NCBI GenBank assembly: GCA_964390005.1
Contig: CAYMGM010000001.1
Coordinates: forward strand, 496,001 to 560,000
Length of the DNA: 64,000 nt
Source: CAYMGM01 sp964390005
Lineage (GTDB): Bacteria > Pseudomonadota > Alphaproteobacteria > UBA9219
Reading direction: 5' to 3'
The notes below the pieces were generated by a model. The model did no database searches, was not told the DNA's origin, and was given only the letters and a program-made list of their open reading frames with translations. Made by a program: the position numbers and the translations under genes. This document shows, in pieces, positions 41,330 through 49,148 of this stretch. Every line of letters begins with the position of its first letter. Position 1 is the first letter of the stretch.

Positions 41330-42556
41330 TTAGGCGGCCGAGAAACGAAGCAGCTTAACAGCTTCAAAATTGACGACATCGCCGCCAACGCGCTTGCTGC
41401 AACGGAATTTGACGAAAGGCGCAGCGGTATAAGGATCGCGCAACACACGCAACCCAATCCGATCGACAATCGTATAAGCTTCTTCAAAATTACCGAAAGC
41501 GACCGACAGACTGCCCGAAGCAACAGCAGGCATATCCTCGGCCAGTACGATCGGATAGCCAAGAAGCGTCGCCGGCGTCCCTGCTTGCAGGCTAGGCTGC
41601 CAGATATAGGCCTGCGTGGCATTTTCTTTAAACTTACGAATCAAATCAGCCACGGCGCGCGGCATCAACCAAGCGGCTTTCGGTAAATACCCGCTACGCA
41701 GCTTATGCATTAGATCGATAAGAACGTCTGAAGCGTTGCTCGACGCAAAAGCGCCATCGACGCCCGTCGCCAGATATTCTAAAACGCCCCAATTCCGCGA
41801 AGCATCGCCGGTCGCCTGAACATTATAGCTCAAAAAGCCGCGCGGTTGACCGATCCCATCGCCAGAAACGAAAGCCGCATTTTCCTTACGCGAAAACTTC
41901 CCGGCCACACGATTGACAAGCCATTCTTCGACGTTCAACACAGCGTCGTCCAAAAGCTTCTGCGTCGCACGAGGCTGCGCATATAATTCATGCACAGGAA
42001 TACGAATGCGCCCGATCGCCCCTTGATCGGTCACCGAGCTTGTCCCAAGCTCCGAGATCCATTGTGCGTCAGGCTCGCTGGTGTCGCGCAACATCTCGAC
42101 AGCTTCGGTCGAAACGCTCATGACCGTGGCCAATTGACGCATCGGCGTTGTGTCATACTGGCGGGTAACGATCCTGCTAGCGATTTCTGTCGGCACCATA
42201 TAGCCGCCTTGCGGATCGGAAACGACATCCATATCCTTCATCGATAGAGCCGACATCTCGCTCTCGGCTCCCTTCGAGACATAACGCATAAAAGCGGTTT
42301 TATAGGCATAATCGCCCTCGTCTCGCAGCTCGCCCGCACCTTTACCGGGGCGCGCGAGAACGGTCTTCACGCTCCCGATCTCGTCCTGCAGATGGTTGAT
42401 AACGCCATCCATGCGCGAAAGTTTTTCTGTCAACAAAACGTCCGATGAACCGCGACGTTCGATAGCCGACATACGCTCATCATTGACGCTTTTATACTCT
42501 TCAAAGGCTCGCGCCAACGTATCGGTGGCGGCATGAACCTCATTCATGTCAATCAT
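41330..42556 (-). CDS. HK97-family major capsid protein
   Basis: 408 aa. An N-terminal coiled-coil delta/scaffold domain (residues about 1-105, VNDERMSAIERRGSSD) is followed by the HK97 fold from about residue 110 (QGGYMVPTEIASRIV, RIRIPVHELYAQPRATQKLLDD, AFVSGDGIGQPRGFL, GYPIVLAEDMP, DPYTAAPFVKFRCSKRVGGDVVN). The prohead protease coded next should remove the delta domain. No disruption seen, so a functional head is plausible. Confidence 0.95.
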   Translation of the reverse strand: MIDMNEVHAATDTLARAFEEYKSVNDERMSAIERRGSSDVLLTEKLSRMDGVINHLQDEIGSVKTVLARPGKGAGELRDEGDYAYKTAFMRYVSKGAESEMSALSMKDMDVVSDPQGGYMVPTEIASRIVTRQYDTTPMRQLATVMSVSTEAVEMLRDTSEPDAQWISELGTSSVTDQGAIGRIRIPVHELYAQPRATQKLLDDAVLNVEEWLVNRVAGKFSRKENAAFVSGDGIGQPRGFLSYNVQATGDASRNWGVLEYLATGVDGAFASSNASDVLIDLMHKLRSGYLPKAAWLMPRAVADLIRKFKENATQAYIWQPSLQAGTPATLLGYPIVLAEDMPAVASGSLSVAFGNFEEAYTIVDRIGLRVLRDPYTAAPFVKFRCSKRVGGDVVNFEAVKLLRFSAA

Positions 42557-42567
42557 ACACTTAACTC

Positions 42568-43155
42568 CTAAGCAGACCGGCCATTTGAAAAAGGCCGTGA
42601 TTGAAGGGCGCGAGCCGCGCGATAAAGTCTAGAAACGACGGCCCGCGTCTGGTCGTCTCCATCTTGCAGCGACAGCGCATCGCGCGGCGATTTCACGCCA
42701 CGGACCCGCGCTGCCTCATTCGCCGGAAAAGTAACCAGCGAAATCTCGAATAATTCCAAATCAGTTAGAACGCGCGCTTTACGTTTTTTATCGACGCGAC
42801 TTGATACAACGCGATAGCCGATCGAAAGCCCCGTCAAAGCGCGCATTTTTAAAAGCTCATAAGCCTCAGCGCCTTTTTGCGTCCGCAAGGCCAAACGCCC
42901 CTGTACGGCCAAACCGTTCTGATCTTCCTGCAGCGAAAGCCAAACGCCAATCGGCTGCGTCGGATCATGCATCCAAAGCATGGCGGGTGCATTGCCTTGC
43001 GCGCGCCAACTCCCCAGCGACCGATCAAAAGCCCCGGCGGCTACGACTTCGTTATGCAGATCGACGATATCGAAAACGCTGGCATAGCCCGTAAACACGC
43101 CGCCTTCGTCCACGGACTTGATCGACAAAGTCCGCGCCAAATGTTTCATTTCCAT
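42568..43155 (-). CDS. HK97-type prohead protease (S78/U35)
   Basis: 195 aa. GVFTGYASVFDIVDLHNEVVAAGAF at the start, the catalytic His in WMHDPTQPIGVW (about residue 63), and Ser in LTGLSIGYRV (about 113). The domain ends at about residue 150 with ELFEISLVTFPANEAARV. The last 40 residues are a linker. It trims the scaffold domain from capsid subunits. Located between portal and capsid as in GTA (g4). Confidence 0.93.
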   Translation of the reverse strand: MEMKHLARTLSIKSVDEGGVFTGYASVFDIVDLHNEVVAAGAFDRSLGSWRAQGNAPAMLWMHDPTQPIGVWLSLQEDQNGLAVQGRLALRTQKGAEAYELLKMRALTGLSIGYRVVSSRVDKKRKARVLTDLELFEISLVTFPANEAARVRGVKSPRDALSLQDGDDQTRAVVSRLYRAARALQSRPFSNGRSA

Positions 43156-43164
43156 TGAAGTTCC

Positions 43165-44388
43165 TCACAGTTGTTCAGGCGACATTTTCCCAGCCGCGAT
43201 CGCATCGCCCCCTTCGATCGGCCCATACCCAAGCGCCGCGCGCTTTTCGTTGACACTCAGAAAATCGGCATTTTGTAACTTGGCCCACAAAGCGTCGCGC
43301 CGCCCTGTCAAGGCGCTGACTTCATCCGTGTCGATATCAAGTGACAGATCGGGATCGAACTTCGGCGTCAACCACGCATCAAGCTGAGCCATCACGCGCC
43401 CGACCAAAGGCAAAACGGTGTCTTCATAAAGAGCAAGCCGCGCTTCCGCCATGTTGGCATAGGTCTGCGCGTCGGGCAGGCCGATCAACTGCGCAGGCAC
43501 ACCAAAAGCCATCGCGATATCGCGTGCTGCCGCATCGCGGCCTGCGATCCAATCCATATCCTTGGGCGACAGGCTCATATCACGCCATTCCAACCCGCCT
43601 TCTAAAATCAAAGGACGCCCGGCATTAACGGGCCCCTCATAATGCTGCTCCATCTCCTCGCGCAAACGCCGCATTTGCTCATCCGACAGCGTGGAAGGAC
43701 CCTCCTTCGGCGCAAAAACCAAAGCCCCCGAAGGCCGCGCCCCGCGGTTCAATAAAGCCTGATTCCAGGCACCCGCGGCATTATGCTGATCGATCGACAG
43801 CAAAGCGGCTTCCAGCGGCGCCATGCCGTACCAGTCGTCAAGCGGATGAAAAAGTTTGATGTGCAAAATAGCGCTATCGCCCGTCACCGGATCGGCACGC
43901 CAGCGCGTTGTCTGCCCCGAAACATTGTATTCATAAGCCTCCGGCAATCCCAAAGGTCCGGGCACGACCTTCATGCGATCGGGACGCAAAAGATAAAGCT
44001 CGCGCGGCGTGCCACCTTTCCGCGGCGAAACGGCCTCGATATAAGCGTTCCCAGCAATCAACAAATCGGCCAAAACGCTTTCGCAAAAAGCCTGTCGCTC
44101 TTGCAACGGATTAGGCGATTGCAAAAGATCAATCAACGGATGCGCCGTTATCTCCTGCCCCTGCGCATCATAAAGAAGCCACGGAATGCTAGCGCCAGCT
44201 GAAGAAATCAACGAGATACAACGATAAGCCACAACGTTTTTGCGATAAGCCTCATCGGCCAAACGATCATAGCGCCGCGGCGTCCACTTTGGCTGCCCGA
44301 CAAGACTCCAAGCGATCATGGGCCCCGCGGCGCTTGTCTTGACTTGTTTCGGGCGCACGAATGGCGCCACGAGATTTTGCCATCTCAT
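43165..44388 (-). CDS. HK97-family portal protein
   Basis: 407 aa. Typical blocks: VAYRCISLISSAGASIPWLLY, LLQSPNPLQERQAF, LLIAGNAYIEAV, GMAPLEAALLSIDQHNAAGAWN and AMAFGVPAQLIGL. The portal dodecamer is the DNA entry point of the head and docks the terminase. ATG 44388 has a GAGG/AGGAC site upstream. C-terminus ends shortly before the prohead protease start (9 bases). Confidence 0.94.
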   Translation of the reverse strand: MRWQNLVAPFVRPKQVKTSAAGPMIAWSLVGQPKWTPRRYDRLADEAYRKNVVAYRCISLISSAGASIPWLLYDAQGQEITAHPLIDLLQSPNPLQERQAFCESVLADLLIAGNAYIEAVSPRKGGTPRELYLLRPDRMKVVPGPLGLPEAYEYNVSGQTTRWRADPVTGDSAILHIKLFHPLDDWYGMAPLEAALLSIDQHNAAGAWNQALLNRGARPSGALVFAPKEGPSTLSDEQMRRLREEMEQHYEGPVNAGRPLILEGGLEWRDMSLSPKDMDWIAGRDAAARDIAMAFGVPAQLIGLPDAQTYANMAEARLALYEDTVLPLVGRVMAQLDAWLTPKFDPDLSLDIDTDEVSALTGRRDALWAKLQNADFLSVNEKRAALGYGPIEGGDAIAAGKMSPEQL

Positions 44389-44419
44389 GTCCTAACCTCT
44401 GCTCGTTGTGAAAAAACTC

Positions 44420-45751
44420 TTACAGCGCGCGCACGCGCGGCGACGCCAGCGCCGCTTGATCGACCAAACCGGTCAAAGCCCAAACCAGCGCATCCACGCG
44501 ATCGGGCGATCCCTCGCCCAAACCATCGGATGAAAAACTGCACATCTGATCTTCCAATTTTTCAAGCCGCCCGACATGCCGCACGCGCCCTTGCTCATAC
44601 AAAGCCGCAATGGGCAAAGCGCGCTCAAACTTCCCGCGAATAGCCCGCACGGCGCGTATTGGCATTTGCGCATCGATCTGACGCAATACCTTTTCAACCA
44701 AAGCGCCCCCGGCATTTACCTCGGCAATCACGGCTTCGGCGTGATAAGATTGAGCCAAAGCCATCGCCCGCCCGGCCCAACCGTCCGGCGAAAAACGCCC
44801 CGACCAGTCGGCCAAAACATAAAAAAGACCATCTTCCCCAAGTCCCGCCGCAATGATCCCCGTCTCATCGCTCGCAGGCCCAAAGGTCATGGCTGGATCG
44901 ACCCCCACAACGATACGCGCCATCTTCGGCGCATCGCCGACACGCAGCGTTTCTAAATCGCCGCGCTTCCAAAGCGCGCCCTCTTCCTCGCCAAGCATCT
45001 CGGCATCCAGTTCCTGCCGCCCCAACCGCGTCCCTTCATATTGGGCCCGCAATTGCTGCAAAACGACGGGTGCCAGATGATCCGCGTTATCATAAGTCCG
45101 CCCTTGCGTAACCCAAACATCCTGCCCCTGCCGCGCCAATAACGCTCGCATCAGCGGCGTATTCCGTGGCGTTGTCGTCACAACGATCCTGGGATCACGC
45201 CCAAGGCGCAACCCAAAACCAATTTGATCGAAAGCGCCGCGCCCGCTCCAAGCGCCCAATTCGTCGCACCAAACGCGATGATATTGAGGCCCGCGCAACC
45301 GCTCGGGTTGGTCGGCGGAATAAATTTTGATCCTGGCCCCATTATACAAACTCAAATCTCCCGTACTGCGATGCCAAGCCTGAACGCAGGCCGCAGGCAA
45401 AAGTCTCAAAAGACCGCTTTCGCCCTCCACACAAACATCGCGCGCATCGGCAAATGTCGGCGCGACAACGGCCACGCGCGCGCCGGGGTTCCATAAAGAA
45501 AAGGCGGCAATATCCTCAGCCCCTGTCCGCGTTTTCCCCCAACCGCGCCCGGCCATGATCAGCCAGATCCGCCAGTTCCCCGGCGGCGTCAGCTGCGCCG
45601 CCCGCGCTGTCTTGATCCACCGCAACCGACAAAGAAAAGCCGCCAGATTTGGCGGCGGCAAGTTGCTCAAGCAAGATGGCGGCTTCTTTGACGGCAGACT
45701 CTCTGCCGCTTGAGGCTTTCGAGCCCTCTCTGGTGTCGTCGTCTTTTTCAT
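44420..45751 (-). CDS. terminase large subunit (GTA g2-like)
   Basis: 443 aa. Walker A is MAGRGWGKTRTGAE (about residues 67-80), Walker B is VWCDELGAW (about 165), and the nuclease domain begins VVGVDPAMTFG. It packages DNA into the head and cuts it. The assigned ATG 45751 places the N-terminal about 78 residues inside the small-terminase frame; a TTG start closer to the conserved N-terminus (before LPPPNLAAF) is possible. Either way Walker A is coded in the overlap. Confidence 0.92.
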   Translation of the reverse strand: MKKTTTPERARKPQAAESLPSKKPPSCLSNLPPPNLAAFLCRLRWIKTARAAQLTPPGNWRIWLIMAGRGWGKTRTGAEDIAAFSLWNPGARVAVVAPTFADARDVCVEGESGLLRLLPAACVQAWHRSTGDLSLYNGARIKIYSADQPERLRGPQYHRVWCDELGAWSGRGAFDQIGFGLRLGRDPRIVVTTTPRNTPLMRALLARQGQDVWVTQGRTYDNADHLAPVVLQQLRAQYEGTRLGRQELDAEMLGEEEGALWKRGDLETLRVGDAPKMARIVVGVDPAMTFGPASDETGIIAAGLGEDGLFYVLADWSGRFSPDGWAGRAMALAQSYHAEAVIAEVNAGGALVEKVLRQIDAQMPIRAVRAIRGKFERALPIAALYEQGRVRHVGRLEKLEDQMCSFSSDGLGEGSPDRVDALVWALTGLVDQAALASPRVRAL

Positions 45752-46040
45752 AAAGCTTCAACTTATCCAACAAAGCCTTGGCGGCGGAAACACGCACGGC
45801 ATCGCTCTCGCTCTCGGCCATCAACTCCAATAAGACAGCCTGCACGCGCGCACGAATTGTTTTGATCTGCGGCGGACGCCCCCGCCGCGCGGGGATTTTT
45901 TTGTTGTCATCGTCGCCGGTCTCTGCCTCTCCGACAGTTTTCTTTTTTCGCACTGTTTTTCTCACTGGCGTCTCTGTTTTTGTTTTCCGCGCACGCGCAC
46001 GCGAAAGAGACGCTTTTTTTGCCTCATGAAGTGACGGCAT
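45516..46040 (-). CDS. small terminase-like protein (GTA g1 position)
   Basis: 174 aa from ATG 46040, preceded by AAAGGGT. The N-terminus is basic and Lys/Arg-rich (KASLSRARARK, RKTVRKKKT) and contains an AT-hook-like core (PARRGRPPQ). A helix RVQAVLLELMAESESDAVRVSAAKALLDKL follows, then a Gly/Ala-rich tail. DNA-binding plus the position directly before the large subunit support a small terminase or g1-like role. The last 78 codons overlap the large subunit gene in another frame. No named small-terminase family is claimed. Confidence 0.6.
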   Translation of the reverse strand: MPSLHEAKKASLSRARARKTKTETPVRKTVRKKKTVGEAETGDDDNKKIPARRGRPPQIKTIRARVQAVLLELMAESESDAVRVSAAKALLDKLKLYEKDDDTREGSKASSGRESAVKEAAILLEQLAAAKSGGFSLSVAVDQDSAGGAADAAGELADLADHGRARLGENADRG

Positions 46041-46373
46041 ACCCTTTCCCTTCCTCTCGCCCGGCAAATGCAGGGACCGAGAAAAACGACAAGGCCGCTT
46101 TCTTGAAAAAAAGCAGCCATTCAAAAACCGAATAATAGGAAACCGAGCCAGCTTCTCAGCCTCATCCAAGGCCGCCCGCCAGAAAGATATCAACGGACGC
46201 AAGCTCTCTGAGAAAAGTCAATACGCGATTCCCCACCCCAAGTCAAGAATATATTTCTATAATAGTCTAATATTTTTATTGTGAGCGTGTTTTTTGATAA
46301 GAACGGGGATAGATCTGAAAGCCTGCGCTATGGTAAACTCAGCACAGGTAAGGAAGAATCGCGTGGAGATCAA

Positions 46374-46613
46374 ATGATCGATTCCGTCAACAACTCGTCA
46401 ATGGGCTCGCTTTTACGCGCGCAAATCACCAGCCAGTCGGCTGGCACAACGGCGTTGAAAGCGAACAAGGAAACGACGAATACGATCATCAGCCAGTTGC
46501 AAGAGCAATTGTCTCAAAAAGGCTCCTCGAACGCAGCCCCAACTTTTGAGATGAGCAGCGGGACAATGCCCAGCAATTTACCGCGCGGCAGCCTCGTCAA
46601 CATTTTAGTCTAG
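46374..46613 (+). CDS. small unknown protein on the opposite strand within the cluster
   Basis: 79 aa from ATG 46374, with GGAG at six bases; the open frame extends to 46281 but the downstream start is better. Composition is polar and Gln/Ser/Thr-rich (KETTNTIISQLQEQLSQKG), with no membrane or signal segment, ending LPRGSLVNILV. A TATAAT hexamer at 46258-46263 may be its -10 box. It sits between the terminase genes and the regulator, pointing the other way. Not recognised; similar small proteins with an RGSLV end occur in alphaproteobacteria, as far as I recall. Confidence 0.6.
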   Translation: MIDSVNNSSMGSLLRAQITSQSAGTTALKANKETTNTIISQLQEQLSQKGSSNAAPTFEMSSGTMPSNLPRGSLVNILV

Positions 46614-46627
46614 CTGCTTTTAGCCCC

Positions 46628-47137
46628 TCAATTTCTCGGCAACCCGTACCGCAAAGCGGCCGTTTCTCTTTCGGTTTTGTACCATTTATCCAGCCGCTCC
46701 AAGCCGACGCGCACATAAGGAATAACAGGCTTTGGCGGCGTTTTATCGTGACAAACAGCGGTAAGAACGACGTTGTGATAAGGGGCTCCCATGGCACGCA
46801 TAGCCAAACGCCATCGCGTGTAGGCCTCTTCTTCAGCCTCTGTCCGCTCGCATTGCCCCGCAAAGAAAGAGCCCCCCGTCCGCGGCGCATAAGAAGCAGC
46901 TAAATGAGCCTCCAAACGCGCGGCTAAAAAATCACGCTTAAACCGCCAAGCGGCAGACGATAAAGCTTCTGCCAAAACACCAGCCTGCACCAGAACGTCC
47001 AAAGGATGCTCTTCCAACACCCGCGCAGCAAGCGCCCCGCCTTTTTCTGTAACCGCCAAAAGGCGTCCAGCATGTTGCCAACGCTCTACGGTCCCCCAAT
47101 CGGTCTCTATTTTCTGGTCTTTATTTGGCTTGATCAT
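46628..47137 (-). CDS. DUF6456-like putative regulator of the cluster
   Basis: 169 aa from ATG 47137, with GGGAGGG directly upstream. The pattern WRFKRDFLAARLEAHL, then YTRWRLAMRAMGAPYHNVVLTAVCHD and VGLERLDKWY resembles the DUF6456 region of alphaproteobacterial DNA-binding regulators; an N-terminal winged-helix-like segment (WGTVERWQHAGRLLAVTEKG) precedes it. A role as transcription activator of the structural genes is inferred from position and divergence from the repressor. Family resemblance is from memory, not a search. Confidence 0.55.
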   Translation of the reverse strand: MIKPNKDQKIETDWGTVERWQHAGRLLAVTEKGGALAARVLEEHPLDVLVQAGVLAEALSSAAWRFKRDFLAARLEAHLAASYAPRTGGSFFAGQCERTEAEEEAYTRWRLAMRAMGAPYHNVVLTAVCHDKTPPKPVIPYVRVGLERLDKWYKTERETAALRYGLPRN

Positions 47138-47161
47138 AATCCCTCCCTCTTTCCCGCAAGA

Positions 47162-47178
47162 GTATCCTATTTGGATAC
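47162..47178. promoter_or_regulatory. operator-like palindrome 1
   Basis: GTATCC-TATTT-GGATAC, a perfect 6-bp inverted repeat with a 5-base spacer, in the divergent region between the regulator and the S24 repressor. A near copy lies 34 bases to the right. Probably bound by the repressor coded at 47244. Confidence 0.6.
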
Positions 47179-47195
47179 GACCTGTCGAGACAAAA

Positions 47196-47212
47196 GTCTC
47201 CATTTTGGGTAC
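47196..47212. promoter_or_regulatory. operator-like palindrome 2
   Basis: GTCTCC-ATTTT-GGGTAC. Same spacing and half-site logic as 47162-47178 with two changed positions; consensus GTMTCC-N5-GGRTAC. It lies 32 bases before the repressor ATG. Confidence 0.5.
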
Positions 47213-47231
47213 TTTTTAAGAAAGAATCAGC

Positions 47232-47237
47232 TATACT
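47232..47237 (+). promoter_or_regulatory. -10 box of the repressor gene; transcript probably leaderless
   Basis: TATACT lies 6 bases before ATG 47244, so transcription would start at or next to the start codon. There is no ribosome site in this interval, fitting a leaderless mRNA as in lambda cI. Confidence 0.45.
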
Positions 47238-47243
47238 CGCCCT

Positions 47244-47846
47244 ATGAACACAGCACCGAACAAAATCAAACTCTATCGCCAGACCAAGGGCTGGAGTCTC
47301 CAGCAACTGGCCGAAGCCACAGGAACAAGCAAAAGTCAAATTGACAAGCTTGAAAAAGGCCAACGTCGCCTCAGTGTGGATTGGATGGTTCGCCTTGCCA
47401 AACCTCTTGGCTGCGACCCGCGAGATCTTTTGGCACTCCGCGCGCAAACACCCGAAATGGATACCCCCACACCGCGCCAACTCCCTGTTTTCGCGCTCGA
47501 CCTCCCCAGCCAAAACCTATCCGGCCGCGCCATAGACCAAACCCCCTGCCCGACGGTTCTCATGCACGTTCCCGACGCCTACGCTCTCATAGCCCCCGAC
47601 GACAGCATGGCGCCAATGTACAGGCGCGGCCAGACGCTCTACCTCCACCCGCATAAGCCCCCTCAACCAACCTGTGGCCTCCTCGTCCGCTTTAAAAACG
47701 GAACGGCACAAATCAGGGCTTACATCCAAGAAACGCCGCAAACGCTTAGACTTCGCTCTTTCGGAGACTCTCCAAAAGAAGAAGAAATAAGCCTATCGGA
47801 AATAGAAAGATGCGACAGAATCGTCGGAACGATGGATCTGTTCTAG
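47244..47846 (+). CDS. cI-like repressor, HTH plus S24 peptidase-like domain
   Basis: 200 aa. Residues 6-60 are an XRE helix-turn-helix (GWSLQQLAEATGTSKSQIDKLEKG). After a linker the LexA/S24 domain carries the nucleophile in DDSMAPMY (Ser121). The partner Lys normally in VKRL aligns with NGTAQIRAY, where Arg158 stands at that place, so self-cleavage may be lost. Transcribed divergently from the DUF6456-like gene and structural genes; two palindromes in between. It likely keeps the cluster silent. No leader or ribosome site. Confidence 0.85.
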   Translation: MNTAPNKIKLYRQTKGWSLQQLAEATGTSKSQIDKLEKGQRRLSVDWMVRLAKPLGCDPRDLLALRAQTPEMDTPTPRQLPVFALDLPSQNLSGRAIDQTPCPTVLMHVPDAYALIAPDDSMAPMYRRGQTLYLHPHKPPQPTCGLLVRFKNGTAQIRAYIQETPQTLRLRSFGDSPKEEEISLSEIERCDRIVGTMDLF

Positions 47847-47853
47847 AAGAGCC

Positions 47854-48177
47854 TTAAGCGGCAGGTGCCATCTCGACAAGATAACGAATAGCGGTATCAA
47901 ACAAAGAAGCCGGCAAGCAGCGTGGATTGGGAATTTTGAAACGATCGGCGAATTCGCGTTCGACACAGAACTCAGATTTTCCAGAAACGAAAGCGACATA
48001 AGAGATTAAAGCGGCCAGAGACGTTCTTTCATTTTCATTAACAGGCTTGTCGGCAAGATGATCAAAATGCATCCAGTCGCTGGTTGATTCGAAACAATTG
48101 CTTTGAGCGCGCAAATCACCAGAAGCCAAGCGCATTGTCATAACAGAAGCTGTCATAATAGAAGCCGACATATTCAT
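47854..48177 (-). CDS. unknown protein beside the cluster
   Basis: 107 aa, start ATG 48177 with TAAGGA upstream. Mixed composition; first 25 residues Met/Ser/Ala-rich, then a helical DWMHFDHLADKPVNENERTSLAALISYVAFVSG, with two Cys. No membrane helix, no recognised family. It ends seven bases after the repressor stop on the other strand. The 'ENERTSLAALISYVAF' stretch suggests a compact helical domain only. Confidence 0.55.
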   Translation of the reverse strand: MNMSASIMTASVMTMRLASGDLRAQSNCFESTSDWMHFDHLADKPVNENERTSLAALISYVAFVSGKSEFCVEREFADRFKIPNPRCLPASLFDTAIRYLVEMAPAA

Positions 48178-48482
48178 AATCCTTACTTAAAAGAAACGAA
48201 CAATAATTTTTATAAACAGATAAGTTCTCAACCATTCACAAAACGACTATATACCATTTTTCTGCAAGTATATACCCAAAAATGGTCGAAATGCTTGATT
48301 TTATGATAAATATTCGGTAAACTCGTCAGCAACTTCTTAAGAGAACCTCAAGGAAAGCCGGGTTTCGTTGGCGAAAGCAAATGAACAAGGATGCAACTAA
48401 TCAAAAGCTTGAAAAAGGCTGTCTAAAATAGTTATGTCTATGGGCAGCAAGGTTTTAGCGACCAGCAAGGATTAACGAAGTT
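48178..48482. other. AT-rich divergent regulatory region with a 9-bp inverted repeat
   Basis: No gene seen. ACCATTTTT at 48253-48261 and AAAAATGGT at 48278-48286 form an inverted repeat with a 16-base loop. TATATACC occurs in both arms' flanks (48249-48256 region and 48269-48276), as a direct repeat. It could be an operator for the HTH protein coded at 48483 or for its paralogue; not verified. Confidence 0.4.
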
Positions 48483-49148
48483 ATGATCATCACGGCGGCA
48501 CAATTACGGGCAGCGCGAGGCCTGTTGGATTGGACGCGGTCAGAGCTGGCCAAGGCGTCAGGCTTGTCGCCTGAGACGATCAAGAACATCGAGCACGGAA
48601 TTTACACGCCGCAAGAAGCAACGATCAAAGCGATCTTAGACACGTTCGCGCAGAACGACGTCGAGTTCACCGAAAACGAAGGCGTCCGCAAAAGAGACGA
48701 TATTATCTCGATTATTGAAGGACAAGACTGCTATCTACGTCTACTTCACCACATTGAGAACGCTGCGAAAAACCCAATAACGGGTGTAGAGAACAGCACA
48801 AAAGAAATTCTCTTTATGTATGTTAAAAACGAATTATCCCCGCCTGAAGTTGTTGCTGCAGATTTGCGTTTACGAAAATTAGGGTGTAAATTTAGATCTA
48901 TTATTGAGAAGGGCGATACCTATGCTCTCTACCCACTAGACGAATATAGATGTATCCCTAGCGAGTATTTTAGTAATGAAGTGCACGTCATTTATGGAGA
49001 CCGCGTTGCAACTCTCATTAACAAAAGAGAAAAAGTTGTCATTCTACGGAACAGAAACATAGCTGATGTGATGAGCAAGGCCTTCAACTTCATGTGGAAT
49101 GCGTGCGAAAAATTGACATACACAACGGCGGTCAAGACATATGAATAG
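48483..49148 (+). CDS. HTH regulator with PLD/TrmB-like C-terminal domain, first paralogue
   Basis: 221 aa. XRE helix-turn-helix at residues 5-60 (QLRAARGLLDWTRSELAKASGLSPETIKNIEHG). The C-terminal part (about 75-215) has IIEGQDCYLRLLHHI, RKLGCKFRSIIEKGDTYALYPL, VIYGDRVATLI and VVILRNRNIADVMSKAFNFMWNAC. The YGDRVA...VVI...F.FMW pattern resembles PLD-like effector-binding domains of TrmB-type regulators; that match is inference. It is a paralogue of the gene at 50049-50723. The stop overlaps the cyclodipeptide synthase start by eight bases, so it is coupled to that gene and probably controls it. Confidence 0.8.
   Translation: MIITAAQLRAARGLLDWTRSELAKASGLSPETIKNIEHGIYTPQEATIKAILDTFAQNDVEFTENEGVRKRDDIISIIEGQDCYLRLLHHIENAAKNPITGVENSTKEILFMYVKNELSPPEVVAADLRLRKLGCKFRSIIEKGDTYALYPLDEYRCIPSEYFSNEVHVIYGDRVATLINKREKVVILRNRNIADVMSKAFNFMWNACEKLTYTTAVKTYE

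Larger units (their letters stand above)
32168..47846 (-). mobile_element. GTA/prophage-like cluster with packaging, head, baseplate and lysis genes but no tail tube
   Basis: Gene order from 46040 downwards: small terminase, large terminase, portal, prohead protease, capsid, decoration-like protein, connector, head closure, then DUF2460, DUF2163, NlpC/P60, hub, DUF2793, coiled-coil membrane protein, lysozyme, holin-like, Rz, Rz1. The order matches Rhodobacter GTA genes g1-g7 and g12-g15, with g8-g11 missing. No integrase, excisionase or replication gene and no flanking att repeat is seen. All genes read through, with tight spacing and many ATGA overlaps. The size, about 15 kb, is also GTA-like. 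A regulator gene and a divergent S24 repressor close it on the right. Confidence 0.85.

Noticed and set aside
32168..47846. Complete inducible prophage
   Set aside because: No integrase, replication genes, tail-tube genes or flanking att repeat; gene content and size fit a GTA-like element.
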